Positions 1 through 6,934 of a stretch of DNA of 37,416 bases are shown piece after piece. Below the pieces are notes generated by a model. It had not been told where the DNA came from and did not search any database. It worked only from the letters and a program-made list of their open reading frames with translations. The stretch lies in assembly GCF_000308715.1 (NCBI RefSeq), contig NZ_BAGH01000420.1:1-37416 (forward strand), in the 5' to 3' direction. Every line of letters begins with the position of its first letter. Positions within the stretch are counted from its first letter, which is position 1. The DNA is from Nocardia tenerifensis NBRC 101015. GTDB lineage: Bacteria; Actinomycetota; Actinomycetes; Mycobacteriales; Mycobacteriaceae. The translations under genes and the position numbers were made by a program.

Positions 1-560
1 CTGCGCCGAGCTGCCCACCGGCCGGGTCGGCGAGATCTGGGGTCGCCGGCGCGAATGTGTGCGACGGCTACTACGGCAGGCCCGACGCCACCGCCGAGAC
101 CTTCCACGCGACTTTGCGCGGCAGCGAGGCCCGCTGGCTGCGCACCGGCGATCTGGGCTTCTGGTTCGACGGCCAGCTCTATATCGCGGGGCGCCGCAAG
201 GATGTGATCGTCGTCGACGGCCGCAACCATTTCCCGGCCGACGTGGAGGCGACGGTGGAGGCCTGCGCGCCGGAGATCCGGCCGGGACACGTGACGGCGT
301 TCGGGCACGACGACGGTCGCCGCGAGGAGCTGGTGATCGTCGCCGAGTTGCGCGTCGTCGACGCTTCCGAACTCGCCGAACTGTCCGTGCTCGCCCGCCG
401 GATCCGCGCCGCCGTCACGGCCGCGCACGAGTTGATACCCGGCGCGGTCATGCTGGTCGAGCCGGGCCGAATTCCCAAGACCACCAGCGGCAAGCTGCGC
501 CGCGGCGAGTGCCGGGCCCGATATATCGCCGGTCAGCTCGACCCGGTGGCGATGATCTGA
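1..560 (+). CDS. Fatty-acyl-AMP ligase (FAAL/FadD32-like), C-terminal part, apparent frameshift near the left edge
   Basis: This is the 3' end of an adenylate-forming enzyme that activates a fatty acid to acyl-AMP, as FadD32-type ligases do for polyketide or mycolate synthesis. Positions 2-40 read CAELPTGRVGEIW, which leads into the conserved C-terminal hinge. The homologous continuation (VAGANVCDGYYGRP) is in the next frame from position 42, so one extra base lies in the GGGG run at 39-42. Downstream are RTGDLGFW, the hinge GRRKDVIVVDGRNHFP and the C-terminal PKTTSGKLRR motif, whose lysine-containing loop closes on the adenylate. The ORF ends at TGA 558-560. The body of the gene lies outside the window. 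FAAL rather than acyl-CoA ligase is inferred from the DGRNHFPADVEATVE-type hinge. Whether the frameshift is real or a sequencing error cannot be decided here. Confidence 0.85.
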   Translation, partial: APSCPPAGSARSGVAGANVCDGYYGRPDATAETFHATLRGSEARWLRTGDLGFWFDGQLYIAGRRKDVIVVDGRNHFPADVEATVEACAPEIRPGHVTAFGHDDGRREELVIVAELRVVDASELAELSVLARRIRAAVTAAHELIPGAVMLVEPGRIPKTTSGKLRRGECRARYIAGQLDPVAMI

Positions 561-585
561 GCGCGGACACGCCTGAAGGTGGTGT

Positions 586-1002
586 TCAGTCGGCGCGCCC
601 GAGTAATCGATCCGTTTCTCGCCGTTCGCGTTTGGTCGGGCGGCCGGCGCCGCGATCGCGGCGGGGCATGGCGGCGAGCAGCTCGCGGGAGGGCGGGGGC
701 GGGCTGTTGTCGATCAGGCACTGGGCGGCGACCGGGGCGCCGACGCGCTTGGTGACGATCTGCTGCACGATCACGACGCGCTCGACGCCACCGAGGCGGA
801 TGCGCACCTCGTCACCGGGTTTGACCGGCTGGGCGGGCTTGGCCGCGGTGCCGTTGACGCGGACGTGTCCGCCCCGGCAGGCCTCGGCCGCGGCGGATCT
901 CGTCTTGAACAGGCGCACGGCCCAAGTCCATGAATCGACTCGGGCCTGCGTCGCGGTGCTCTTGTTTCCGTGGGTACGGATGCCGTTGTCGGCGGGGGTC
1001 AC
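586..1002 (-). CDS. S4-domain RNA-binding protein (Hsp15/HslR-like)
   Basis: The protein has 138 residues. Residues about 22-75 match the S4 RNA-binding fold of the ribosome-associated heat-shock protein Hsp15: VDSWTWAVRLFKTRSAAAEACRGG followed by VRVNG and VKPGDEVRI. Hsp15 of E. coli binds 50S subunits carrying nascent chains; the same role here is inference. The C-terminal third is basic (PRRDRGAGRPTKRERRETDRLLGR), which also suits RNA binding. The GTG start at 1002 lies 3 bp after the stop of the NlpC/P60 gene, so the two are probably one transcript and translationally coupled. No start closer to the S4 domain is apparent. The gene converges with the acyl-AMP ligase, only 25 bp apart. Confidence 0.85.
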   Translation of the reverse strand: MTPADNGIRTHGNKSTATQARVDSWTWAVRLFKTRSAAAEACRGGHVRVNGTAAKPAQPVKPGDEVRIRLGGVERVVIVQQIVTKRVGAPVAAQCLIDNSPPPPSRELLAAMPRRDRGAGRPTKRERRETDRLLGRAD

Positions 1003-1005
1003 TCG

Positions 1006-1674
1006 TTAAACGATACGGCGTGCGGTGACCACATCGCCGGCGCGGAGCGGGGTGTAGGAGACGGGCGAGCCGGACTGAACGGCGTTGAGCAGCTGGCCGT
1101 CGCCCGCGTAGATGCCGACGTGGCCGCCGCCGTTGGTCACGACGATGTCGCCGGGCCGCAGGTTCTGGAAGGCCACCGGAGCGCCGACGTGCGACTGCTC
1201 GAAGCTGGTGCGGGGCAGTTCGACGCCGGCCTGACGGTAGGCCCACTGGACCAGACCCGAGCAGTCGAAGTTGGAGGGGCCCGCGGCGCCCCAGGAGTAC
1301 ATCGCGCCCACCTTGGACCTGGCGGCGTCGAGCGCGATATCGCTGGCACTGGGGGCCTGGTTGAACAGGCCGGGCATGTTCGGCGAGAAGTTGGGGATGC
1401 CGGGCGCGGCCTGCTGCTGGGCGGCACCGGGTGCCTGGGCGTTCGGCATGGCCGAGACGGCCTGCTGGATCTGCTGGTTCAGCTGCTGGACCGGTGCCTC
1501 GTATTCCTGCGGCACAGGAACATCGAAGTTGCCGAGTCCGGGGATGTTGATGGTCGCGGCCATCGCGGGGATCGCGGGCATCGCGCCGGTTGTCGCGGCC
1601 ACCGCACCCATCACGAGGGCGCCCTTGACGGAATTCGGCAAGCGCGAATCCCGCTGCATGCTGTGTTTACCCAC
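1006..1674 (-). CDS. Secreted NlpC/P60 peptidoglycan endopeptidase
   Basis: This is a 222-aa exported cell-wall hydrolase of the NlpC/P60 family, which cleaves the peptide stems of peptidoglycan. Residues 1-40 form a signal peptide (basic start, hydrophobic core, AMAA end). Residues about 41-110 are a Pro/Gln/Ala-rich low-complexity linker. The catalytic domain spans about 112-222, with the nucleophile Cys138 in DCSGLVQWAY, His185 in GGGHVGIYAG and a polar third residue near Asn197. Its size resembles the short mycobacterial Rip proteins, but which one is not clear. The GTG start at 1674 has GGAG about 10 nt upstream; an in-frame ATG at 1659 is an alternative. The gene lies behind a structured leader (1742-1786) and just ahead of the S4-domain gene. 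Confidence 0.9.
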   Translation of the reverse strand: MGKHSMQRDSRLPNSVKGALVMGAVAATTGAMPAIPAMAATINIPGLGNFDVPVPQEYEAPVQQLNQQIQQAVSAMPNAQAPGAAQQQAAPGIPNFSPNMPGLFNQAPSASDIALDAARSKVGAMYSWGAAGPSNFDCSGLVQWAYRQAGVELPRTSFEQSHVGAPVAFQNLRPGDIVVTNGGGHVGIYAGDGQLLNAVQSGSPVSYTPLRAGDVVTARRIV

Positions 1675-1741
1675 CGAGCTACGTCTCCGATCTTCGTACT
1701 CTCCCGCCGACCGGAACGACCTGAAAAAGGCCGCAGGGCAT

Positions 1742-1786
1742 CACCCATACGAACCCGATGGGTGTTCCCGGCGCGACAGCCGGGAA
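1742..1786 (-). promoter_or_regulatory. Two abutting perfect hairpins in the leader of the NlpC/P60 gene
   Basis: On the + strand CACCCAT (1742-1748) pairs with ATGGGTG (1758-1764) around a 9-nt loop. The very next base starts TTCCCGGC (1765-1772), which pairs with GCCGGGAA (1779-1786) around a 6-nt loop. As transcribed on the minus strand they would stack end to end about 70-110 nt before the GTG start. Cell-wall hydrolase genes of actinomycetes are often under leader-RNA control (the c-di-AMP ydaO switch), but the ydaO consensus segments are not present. The function is therefore open: an unrecognised RNA element, an attenuator, or DNA operators. Confidence 0.5.
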
Positions 1787-1987
1787 GATGGCCCCGACGG
1801 CCGCTGAGGCGGTAACTGCGTGGCGCCGCTTCTCTTTCGAAACGACAGGACTCCACTAAGTCACGAAGAGATTACGATGCCGACGCGGTGTTGTCCAGCG
1901 CACAGACCTGGCAGTTCCGCGGCCCTGACATAAGCGCTGGACGATCGCCCGAATTCACGACACGCCCATTGGGTCACGACACGATAT

Positions 1988-2009
1988 CGGCGAGTGGCGC
2001 GTGTCGCCG
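1988..2009 (-). terminator. Possible terminator after the 92-aa gene
   Basis: CGGCGA (1988-1993) and TCGCCG (2004-2009) form a 6-bp stem about 35 nt beyond the stop of the minus-strand gene at 2045. There is no U tail, so support is weak. Confidence 0.3.
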
Positions 2010-2044
2010 TTCCGTGGCATATGTCCGAATAGTCCGCTGCGCAT

Positions 2045-2323
2045 TCAGGATTCGCGCCCGTTGAACGCCTCGCCCTCGCGGTGTGCCAAGGCCCGCTCCA
2101 GTTCGGCGATGCGCCGATGCGCGTCGGCGAGCCCGACCTCGAGCTGTCCCAGCGCCATGACTAGCGGCCCGACCGCGAGGTCGGCCACCAGCTGCGGATC
2201 GTCATAGCCGCGCTCTATCGCCACCAGAATGTTGGAGCGGATGCGCCGCGCGACCGTGGCCCCCGCCGGAACATTCCAGGATTCGACCACCTCGGCGGTG
2301 GTCGGGGTGGGTTCGTCGGACAT
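2045..2323 (-). CDS. Hypothetical protein, 92 aa, with C-terminal coiled coil
   Basis: No family was recognised. The ATG start at 2323 is preferred over longer in-frame starts because GGAGG lies just before it (short spacing). The product begins MSDEPTPTTAEVVESW, continues through a helical region with basic residues (ATVARRIRSNILVAIERGY) and ends in a heptad-like stretch (LEVGLADAHRRIAELERALAHREGEAF). It has no signal peptide or membrane segment, so it is probably cytoplasmic and may form dimers. It is divergent from the AAA ATPase gene, with about 160 bp between them, so the two could share control. Confidence 0.65.
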   Translation of the reverse strand: MSDEPTPTTAEVVESWNVPAGATVARRIRSNILVAIERGYDDPQLVADLAVGPLVMALGQLEVGLADAHRRIAELERALAHREGEAFNGRES

Positions 2324-2469
2324 GATCCTCCGATAGTCGCTGGAAAACGCCACCAGCGTAGTGACTTCCGTGCCCGTGGCAACCGTGCGAGAGCAATCGT
2401 GCAATACCAACCGCTAGCGATATCTAGGACACGCCGTAGATTCCGGCAGATTCCCCCGACATAACGGGC

Positions 2470-2475
2470 TACGGT
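2470..2475 (+). promoter_or_regulatory. -10 element for a probable leaderless AAA ATPase transcript
   Basis: TACGGT fits the actinobacterial TANNNT -10 pattern and ends 8 nt before the ATG at 2484. No Shine-Dalgarno sequence lies before that ATG, which together suggest transcription starting at or near the start codon. Confidence 0.4.
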
Positions 2476-2483
2476 GTTAGGGC

Positions 2484-3665
2484 ATGGACCCCGTGCGGAA
2501 TCCGTATGCTCCCGGAGCCGGCCAGCGCCCACCCGAATTGGCCGGGCGCGACAAGCAACTCACCGCTTTCGACATCGTGCTGGAGCGCATCGCGCGCGGG
2601 CGTCCGGAGCGCAGCGTCATGCTCACCGGTCTGCGCGGCGTCGGAAAGACCGTGCTGCTCAATCAACTTCGCTCGGCCGCCATCTCCCGCGGCTGGGGCA
2701 CCGGCAAGATCGAGGCCCGGCCCGACCAGGAGCTGCGCCGCCCGCTGTCGTCCGCCCTGCACATGGCCGTGCGTGCGATCGCCATGGCGCACCGCAATCC
2801 GGAGCGGGTGGACGACTTCCTCGGCATTCTCAAGGCTTTCGCGCTGCGGGCCACTGCGGACAAGGGCATGCGGGAACGCTGGCAGCCCGGCATCGACGTG
2901 CCCGCGGTGACCGGCCGCGCCGACTCCGGCGACATCGAGATCGACCTGGTCGAGCTGCTGGTCGAGGCGGCCGCGCTGGCCAGCGAAATAGGCGTCGGCA
3001 TCGCGATTTTCATCGACGAGATGCAGGACCTCGGCCCCGCCGACATCTCCGCGATCTGCGGGGCCTGTCACGAATTGAGCCAGGACACCGCGCCGCTCAT
3101 CGTCGTCGGGGCCGGGCTGCCGCACCTGCCCGCGGTGCTGTCCGCGTCGAAGAGCTACTCAGAGCGACTGTTCAGTTATCACCGCATCGATCGGCTCGAC
3201 CGCGAGGCCGCCGATCTCGCACTGATCGCGCCCGCCGAGCGCGAGGAGGTGAAGTTCACCGACGAGGCGCTGGACGCGCTGTACCAGAAGGCCGATGGGT
3301 ACCCGTATTTCGTGCAGGCCTACGGCAAGGCGGCGTGGGATCAGGCGCCGGAGAGCCCGATCTCGGCCGAGGATGTCGAGGTGGCCGCGCCGACCGCGGA
3401 GGAGGAACTGGCGGTCGGCTTCTTCGGCTCTCGCTACGAACGGGCCACCCCGGCCGAGCGAGAGTACATGCGCGCCATGGCCGATCTGTCCGGCGACGAC
3501 GGTCCGGTGGCGACCTCGGCGGTGGCCAGCGAACTCGGCCGCAAGCCCGCCTCCCTCTCGCCGGCGCGCGACGGACTGATCAAGAAGGGCCTGATCTACT
3601 CGGCCGAGCGCGGCACCATCGGTTTCACGGTGCCGCACTTCGGCCGCTACCTGCGCAGCGTGTGA
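2484..3665 (+). CDS. AAA ATPase of the STAND/Orc1-Cdc6-like type with C-terminal winged helix
   Basis: The protein has 393 residues and is predicted to be a cytoplasmic P-loop ATPase. It opens with the RNPYAPGAGQRPPELAGRD segment typical of this AAA group. Walker A is GLRGVGKT at residues 49-56, Walker B is IFIDEMQDL at 175-183, and a sensor-like VVGAGLP lies at 207-213. The C-terminal third (about 325-393) looks like a winged-helix domain (SAVASELGRKPASLSPARDGLIKKGLIY), as in Orc1/Cdc6-related and STAND ATPases. Its target is unknown. No toxin, transposase or methylase accompanies it, so no defence or mobile-element role can be claimed. The start is the first ATG after a -10-like TACGGT and has no Shine-Dalgarno sequence, so a leaderless mRNA is likely. 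Confidence 0.85.
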   Translation: MDPVRNPYAPGAGQRPPELAGRDKQLTAFDIVLERIARGRPERSVMLTGLRGVGKTVLLNQLRSAAISRGWGTGKIEARPDQELRRPLSSALHMAVRAIAMAHRNPERVDDFLGILKAFALRATADKGMRERWQPGIDVPAVTGRADSGDIEIDLVELLVEAAALASEIGVGIAIFIDEMQDLGPADISAICGACHELSQDTAPLIVVGAGLPHLPAVLSASKSYSERLFSYHRIDRLDREAADLALIAPAEREEVKFTDEALDALYQKADGYPYFVQAYGKAAWDQAPESPISAEDVEVAAPTAEEELAVGFFGSRYERATPAEREYMRAMADLSGDDGPVATSAVASELGRKPASLSPARDGLIKKGLIYSAERGTIGFTVPHFGRYLRSV

Positions 3666-3778
3666 GTGCCGGTCGGTGATAGCCCCGTAATAGCTTGTCT
3701 ACCAAGATCAATAGAGATCGTTAGAAATCAATCGACCTGCGGGCCTACCGGCCGGTAACTAAAGTTCTTACACTCGAA

Positions 3779-3794
3779 TGTGATCCTGATCACG
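3779..3794 (+). promoter_or_regulatory. CRP/GlxR-type operator upstream of the acyl-CoA dehydrogenase
   Basis: TGTGA-N6-TCACG at 3779-3794 matches the actinobacterial cAMP-receptor (Crp, GlxR) consensus TGTGA-N6-TCACA at nine of ten fixed positions. It also lies inside the longer palindrome GTGATC-CT-GATCAC (3780-3793). It ends 15 nt before the ATG at 3810, just ahead of the ribosome-binding site, a position better suited to repression than activation. Assignment rests on the motif alone. Confidence 0.55.
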
Positions 3795-3809
3795 TCCGAG
3801 GAGGACATC

Positions 3810-5765
3810 ATGGCGACAGCCGCGAAAGTCGACGCCACCGAAGAGCAGGCCCGCGCACTGGTCGAAGAGTCCCGCGAAACCAGTTGGGCCAAACCATCGT
3901 TCGCGAAGGAGATGTTCCTCGGCCGGTTCCGGCTCGATCTGATCCACCCCTACCCGCAGCCGAGCCAGGAGGACGCCGCCCGCACCGAGGCCTACCTCGC
4001 CAGGCTCCGCCCGTTCTGCGAATCCATCGACGGGCGCGTGATCGAGGCCGAGGGCCGGATCCCGGACGAGTACGTCAAGGGGCTCGCCGAGCTCGGCTGC
4101 TTCGGCCTGAAGATCCCGGAATCCTATGGTGGACAGGGTCTCTCCCAATTCGGCTACAACCGCGCGCTGATGCTGGTCGGCTCGGCCCACCCGAGCCTCG
4201 GCGTGCTGCTCTCGGCGCACCAGTCCATCGGCGTCCCCGAACCGCTGAAGCTCGCGGGCACCGCGGAGCAGAAGGCCGAGTTCCTGCCCCGCTGCGCCGC
4301 CGGCGCGGTGAGCGCCTTCCTGCTCACCGAGCCCGACGTCGGCTCCGATCCGGCCAGGATGGCGAGCACCGCCACCCCGGTCGAGGACGGAACGGCCTAC
4401 GAGCTCAACGGCGTGAAGCTGTGGACGACCAATGGCGTGGTCGCCGAGCTGCTGGTGGTGATGGCCAGGGTGCCCAAGAGCGAGGGGCATCGCGGCGGCA
4501 TCTCCGCGTTCGTCGTCGAGGCCGACTCGCCCGGTATCACGGTGGAGCGGCGCAATGCGTTCATGGGCCTGCGCGGCATCGAGAACGGCGTCACCCGGAT
4601 GCACAACGTGCGCGTGCCGAGGGCCAATCTCATCGGGCGCGAGGGCGACGGCCTCAAGATCGCGCTGACCACCCTCAACGCCGGCCGGCTCGCCATCCCC
4701 GCGCTGTGCACGGCCTCGGCCAAGTGGTCGCTGAAGATCGCCAGGGAGTGGAGCACCGAGCGGGTGCAGTGGGGTAAGCCCGTCGGCGAGCACGAGGCCG
4801 TCGGCCAGAAGATCTCCTTCATCGCCGCCACCACCTACGCGCTCGAGGCCGCGCTCGACCTGTCCGCGGCCATGTGCGACGAGGCGCGCAACGACATCCG
4901 GATCGAGGCGGCGCTCGCCAAGCTCTGGGCCAGCGAGATGAGCTGCGCCATCGCCGACGAGCTCGTGCAGATCCGCGGCGGGCGCGGTTATGAGACCGCC
5001 GCCTCGCTCGCGGCCCGCGGCGAGCGCGCGGTCGGCGCCGAACAGCTGGTCCGCGACCTGCGCATCAACCGCATCTTCGAAGGCTCCAGCGAGATCATGC
5101 GGCTGCTGATCGCCAGGGAGATGGCCGACGCGCACATGTCCGCGGCCGGCGCGCTCGTGGACCGCAACGCCGAGTTCAAGGACAAGGCCAAGGCGGCGGT
5201 CGGCGCGACCGGCTTCTACGCCAGATGGTTCCCGCAGCTGGCGGTCGGCTCCGGCACCGTGCCCGCGACATACACCGAATTCGGTTCGCTCGCAAAGCAT
5301 CTGCGGTTCATCGAGCGCAGCTCACGCAAGCAGGCCAGGTCGCTCATGTACGCCATGGGCCGCTGGCAGGCCGACCTGGAGTACCGGCAGAACTTCCTCG
5401 GCCGGATCGTCGACATCGGCGCCGAGCTCTTCGCCATGTCCGCGGCGTGCATGCGCGCCCAAGCCCTGCGTAGCGCCGGCGCCCCGCAGGCCACCTCCGC
5501 CGCCGAACTCGCCGACGCCTTCTGCAAACAGTCCCGCGTCCGCGTACGCCGCCTGTTCGACGCCCTCTGGGACAACACCGACGACGACGACCGCACCCTC
5601 ACCCGCGGCGTCCTCACCGGCCGCTACACCTGGCTCGAGGAAGGCGTCTTCGACCCCAGCGAGGGCACCGGCCCCTGGATCGCCGAATGGCAAGTAGGCC
5701 CCTCCACCGAACAAAATCTCCTCCGCCCCTTCCTCCCCTCCACCCGCACCCCCGCAACACCCTGA
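3810..5765 (+). CDS. fadE10: Acyl-CoA dehydrogenase, large FadE10-like type
   Basis: This 651-aa flavoenzyme catalyses the first step of fatty-acid beta-oxidation, alpha,beta-dehydrogenation of an acyl-CoA using FAD. Domains in order are a helical N-terminus, the middle beta domain with LLTEPDVGSD (171-180) and LWTTNG (204-209), and the C-terminal helical domain. The likely catalytic base is Glu424 in IFEGSSEIMRL. The protein is longer than standard 380-aa dehydrogenases because of an extra C-terminal region (about 460-651). This length and the N-terminal extension resemble mycobacterial FadE10, but the symbol is tentative. The ATG at 3810 is chosen because GAGGAGG lies 5 nt before it; an in-frame ATG at 3780 would overlap the CRP-like site and lacks such a site. 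It stands alone; the next gene is 425 bp away. Confidence 0.88.
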   Translation: MATAAKVDATEEQARALVEESRETSWAKPSFAKEMFLGRFRLDLIHPYPQPSQEDAARTEAYLARLRPFCESIDGRVIEAEGRIPDEYVKGLAELGCFGLKIPESYGGQGLSQFGYNRALMLVGSAHPSLGVLLSAHQSIGVPEPLKLAGTAEQKAEFLPRCAAGAVSAFLLTEPDVGSDPARMASTATPVEDGTAYELNGVKLWTTNGVVAELLVVMARVPKSEGHRGGISAFVVEADSPGITVERRNAFMGLRGIENGVTRMHNVRVPRANLIGREGDGLKIALTTLNAGRLAIPALCTASAKWSLKIAREWSTERVQWGKPVGEHEAVGQKISFIAATTYALEAALDLSAAMCDEARNDIRIEAALAKLWASEMSCAIADELVQIRGGRGYETAASLAARGERAVGAEQLVRDLRINRIFEGSSEIMRLLIAREMADAHMSAAGALVDRNAEFKDKAKAAVGATGFYARWFPQLAVGSGTVPATYTEFGSLAKHLRFIERSSRKQARSLMYAMGRWQADLEYRQNFLGRIVDIGAELFAMSAACMRAQALRSAGAPQATSAAELADAFCKQSRVRVRRLFDALWDNTDDDDRTLTRGVLTGRYTWLEEGVFDPSEGTGPWIAEWQVGPSTEQNLLRPFLPSTRTPATP

Positions 5766-6190
5766 CCTCAGACAGTCGACCGCTCGCCGGGCGTCCCGTT
5801 CAAGCACCTCTCACGACGTGACGTCCGGCGGGTGCCATCATTGGCAATTATTGCCTTGTATTTCCGAAACACTAGATTTCCCTAGACTCTCCTGAGCAAG
5901 GTGCGTCTTCCAGCCTCGGCCCACAAGTATCAGTCCTTCTCCACACCGACAACCTCTGACATACGACGTTGCAGCGGCTGGCGCGAACCGACGCCCGATG
6001 CCACCCTTATGCCAACAGGTTTGACAATCAGATCGATGCCAGAGAAGGTGAGCGCGACCGCCCAGCACTCGGCGGTGAACGCGAAGGGGGCAGATTGCAA
6101 TTTTTGAAAATGCCACGCTGCTTGCGTTGATCCTATGTCCAAATCGATCTGGAAGAAGTTGCGTTGACGTCAGAGCGTAGGAGCGCGAGT
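5766..6190. other. A/T-richer intergenic stretch without a convincing gene
   Basis: This 425-bp stretch is visibly poorer in G+C than its surroundings, for example around 5838-5895 and 6095-6160. Short minus-strand ORFs exist (5838-6116; 5930-6142 from a TTG), but they lack a ribosome-binding site and consistent codon bias. The second contains a plausible-looking segment (ECWAVALTFSGIDLIVKPVG), so it could be a gene remnant. Nothing else was recognised. Confidence 0.5.
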
Positions 6191-6577
6191 GTGGCCGAGT
6201 GGGAGCCGCGGGTTCGGCTGTTCGGACTCGTTGTGCTGGCCGTCGTGCCCTGTCTGGTCGGGTGTGGACTTCTGTTCACCTTCGTCGGGGAGTATGCGGG
6301 AGTTGGTGTGGTGCAGCGCCTTGCGATCGGTGCGGCATTGGTGGTGGCGCTGTCGGCGATCGCCGTCTGCCGACGTCGGCCCCCTGAAGGACACGTTCGT
6401 ACCGCGGTGCGCGGTGCATTCTTCGCGTCATATGCCGCGGTGGCGGTGGCAGCGGCCTTGACCACTCGGAATGAGAACTGGGAAATACTGTCGATTCCGA
6501 TCTATTTCATGCTGATTTTCTCCCTCCACGCATTGTATGAACGTTGCATTCGGCGATTCGAGACCTTCGGCAAATAG
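6191..6577 (+). CDS. Small integral membrane protein, hypothetical
   Basis: The product has 128 residues with about four hydrophobic segments, roughly residues 10-34, 44-60, 79-94 and 100-116, and a basic cytosolic loop (CRRRPPEGHVRTAVRG). It is probably an inner-membrane protein of unknown function. GTG 6191 is preferred because AGGAG lies 7 nt upstream (6179-6183). An in-frame TTG at 6164 behind GGAAGAAG would add nine residues. The 3' third of the gene and both flanks are less G/C-rich than the rest of the window, which suggests it belongs to a locally acquired patch. Confidence 0.6.
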   Translation: MAEWEPRVRLFGLVVLAVVPCLVGCGLLFTFVGEYAGVGVVQRLAIGAALVVALSAIAVCRRRPPEGHVRTAVRGAFFASYAAVAVAAALTTRNENWEILSIPIYFMLIFSLHALYERCIRRFETFGK

Positions 6578-6934
6578 CCTTCCCGCGCGGCCTGCTTTAG
6601 AATCTTTATGCCAATAGGGAAAGCGCTAGATTCGCATAGATTAGTTGCATCACCACGGACATGTTCGCGAGACCGGGCACAAACTAGGCAGACCAATGGA
6701 TTCTCCGAGCAGGCGGAGACACCACCGACCAGGAGTCTCTACGAACCTCTAGCTCTCATCAAATAGAGGTGTAGAGATTCCTGACGACAGAGGAGGGTGG
6801 TGTCGGGTGCCTCCCGTGCGTCGGTTGGACAACTTGTGCGTAACGGGGGGTATGGGGTGGTAACGCGGGGGAAATGTATGTCGACAACCGGGCAAGAACG
6901 CTCCGTTTGGATGCACCCTCCACAGGAGGACGTC
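6578..6934. other. Intergenic stretch with long hairpin, no gene seen
   Basis: This stretch has lower G+C in its first 200 bp. It holds the 21/19-nt imperfect hairpin at 6731-6782. The segment 6797-6934 is open in frame with the following hydrolase, but it lacks a ribosome-binding site and does not look like protein, so it is treated as leader. The promoter was not identified. Confidence 0.5.
6731..6782. repeat. Long imperfect inverted repeat (stem-loop)
   Basis: The left arm at 6731-6751 and right arm at 6764-6782 pair over 19 positions, with a single G-T pair and a 2-nt bulge (GA at 6743-6744); the loop is 12 nt. Outer pairing is AGGA/TCCT, the core TCTCTAC/GTAGAGA and the inner part ACCTCTA/TAGAGGT. 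No U run follows on either strand. It sits about 150 bp beyond the membrane-protein gene and 150 bp before the hydrolase. It could be a terminator, an mRNA stabiliser or the remnant of a small mobile palindrome. Confidence 0.6.

Noticed and set aside
1271..1807. Plus-strand ORFs opposite the NlpC/P60 gene
   Set aside because: Shadow frames of a well-supported minus-strand gene.
1675..1860. c-di-AMP (ydaO) riboswitch before the NlpC/P60 gene
   Set aside because: The conserved ydaO segments (GGGGACC..., GGGGUGAAUC, CCGAACCCGUCAGCU-like) are not found; only unrelated hairpins are present.
6502..6696. 64-aa minus-strand ORF beside the membrane protein
   Set aside because: Overlaps the plus-strand gene and has no ribosome-binding site or codon bias.
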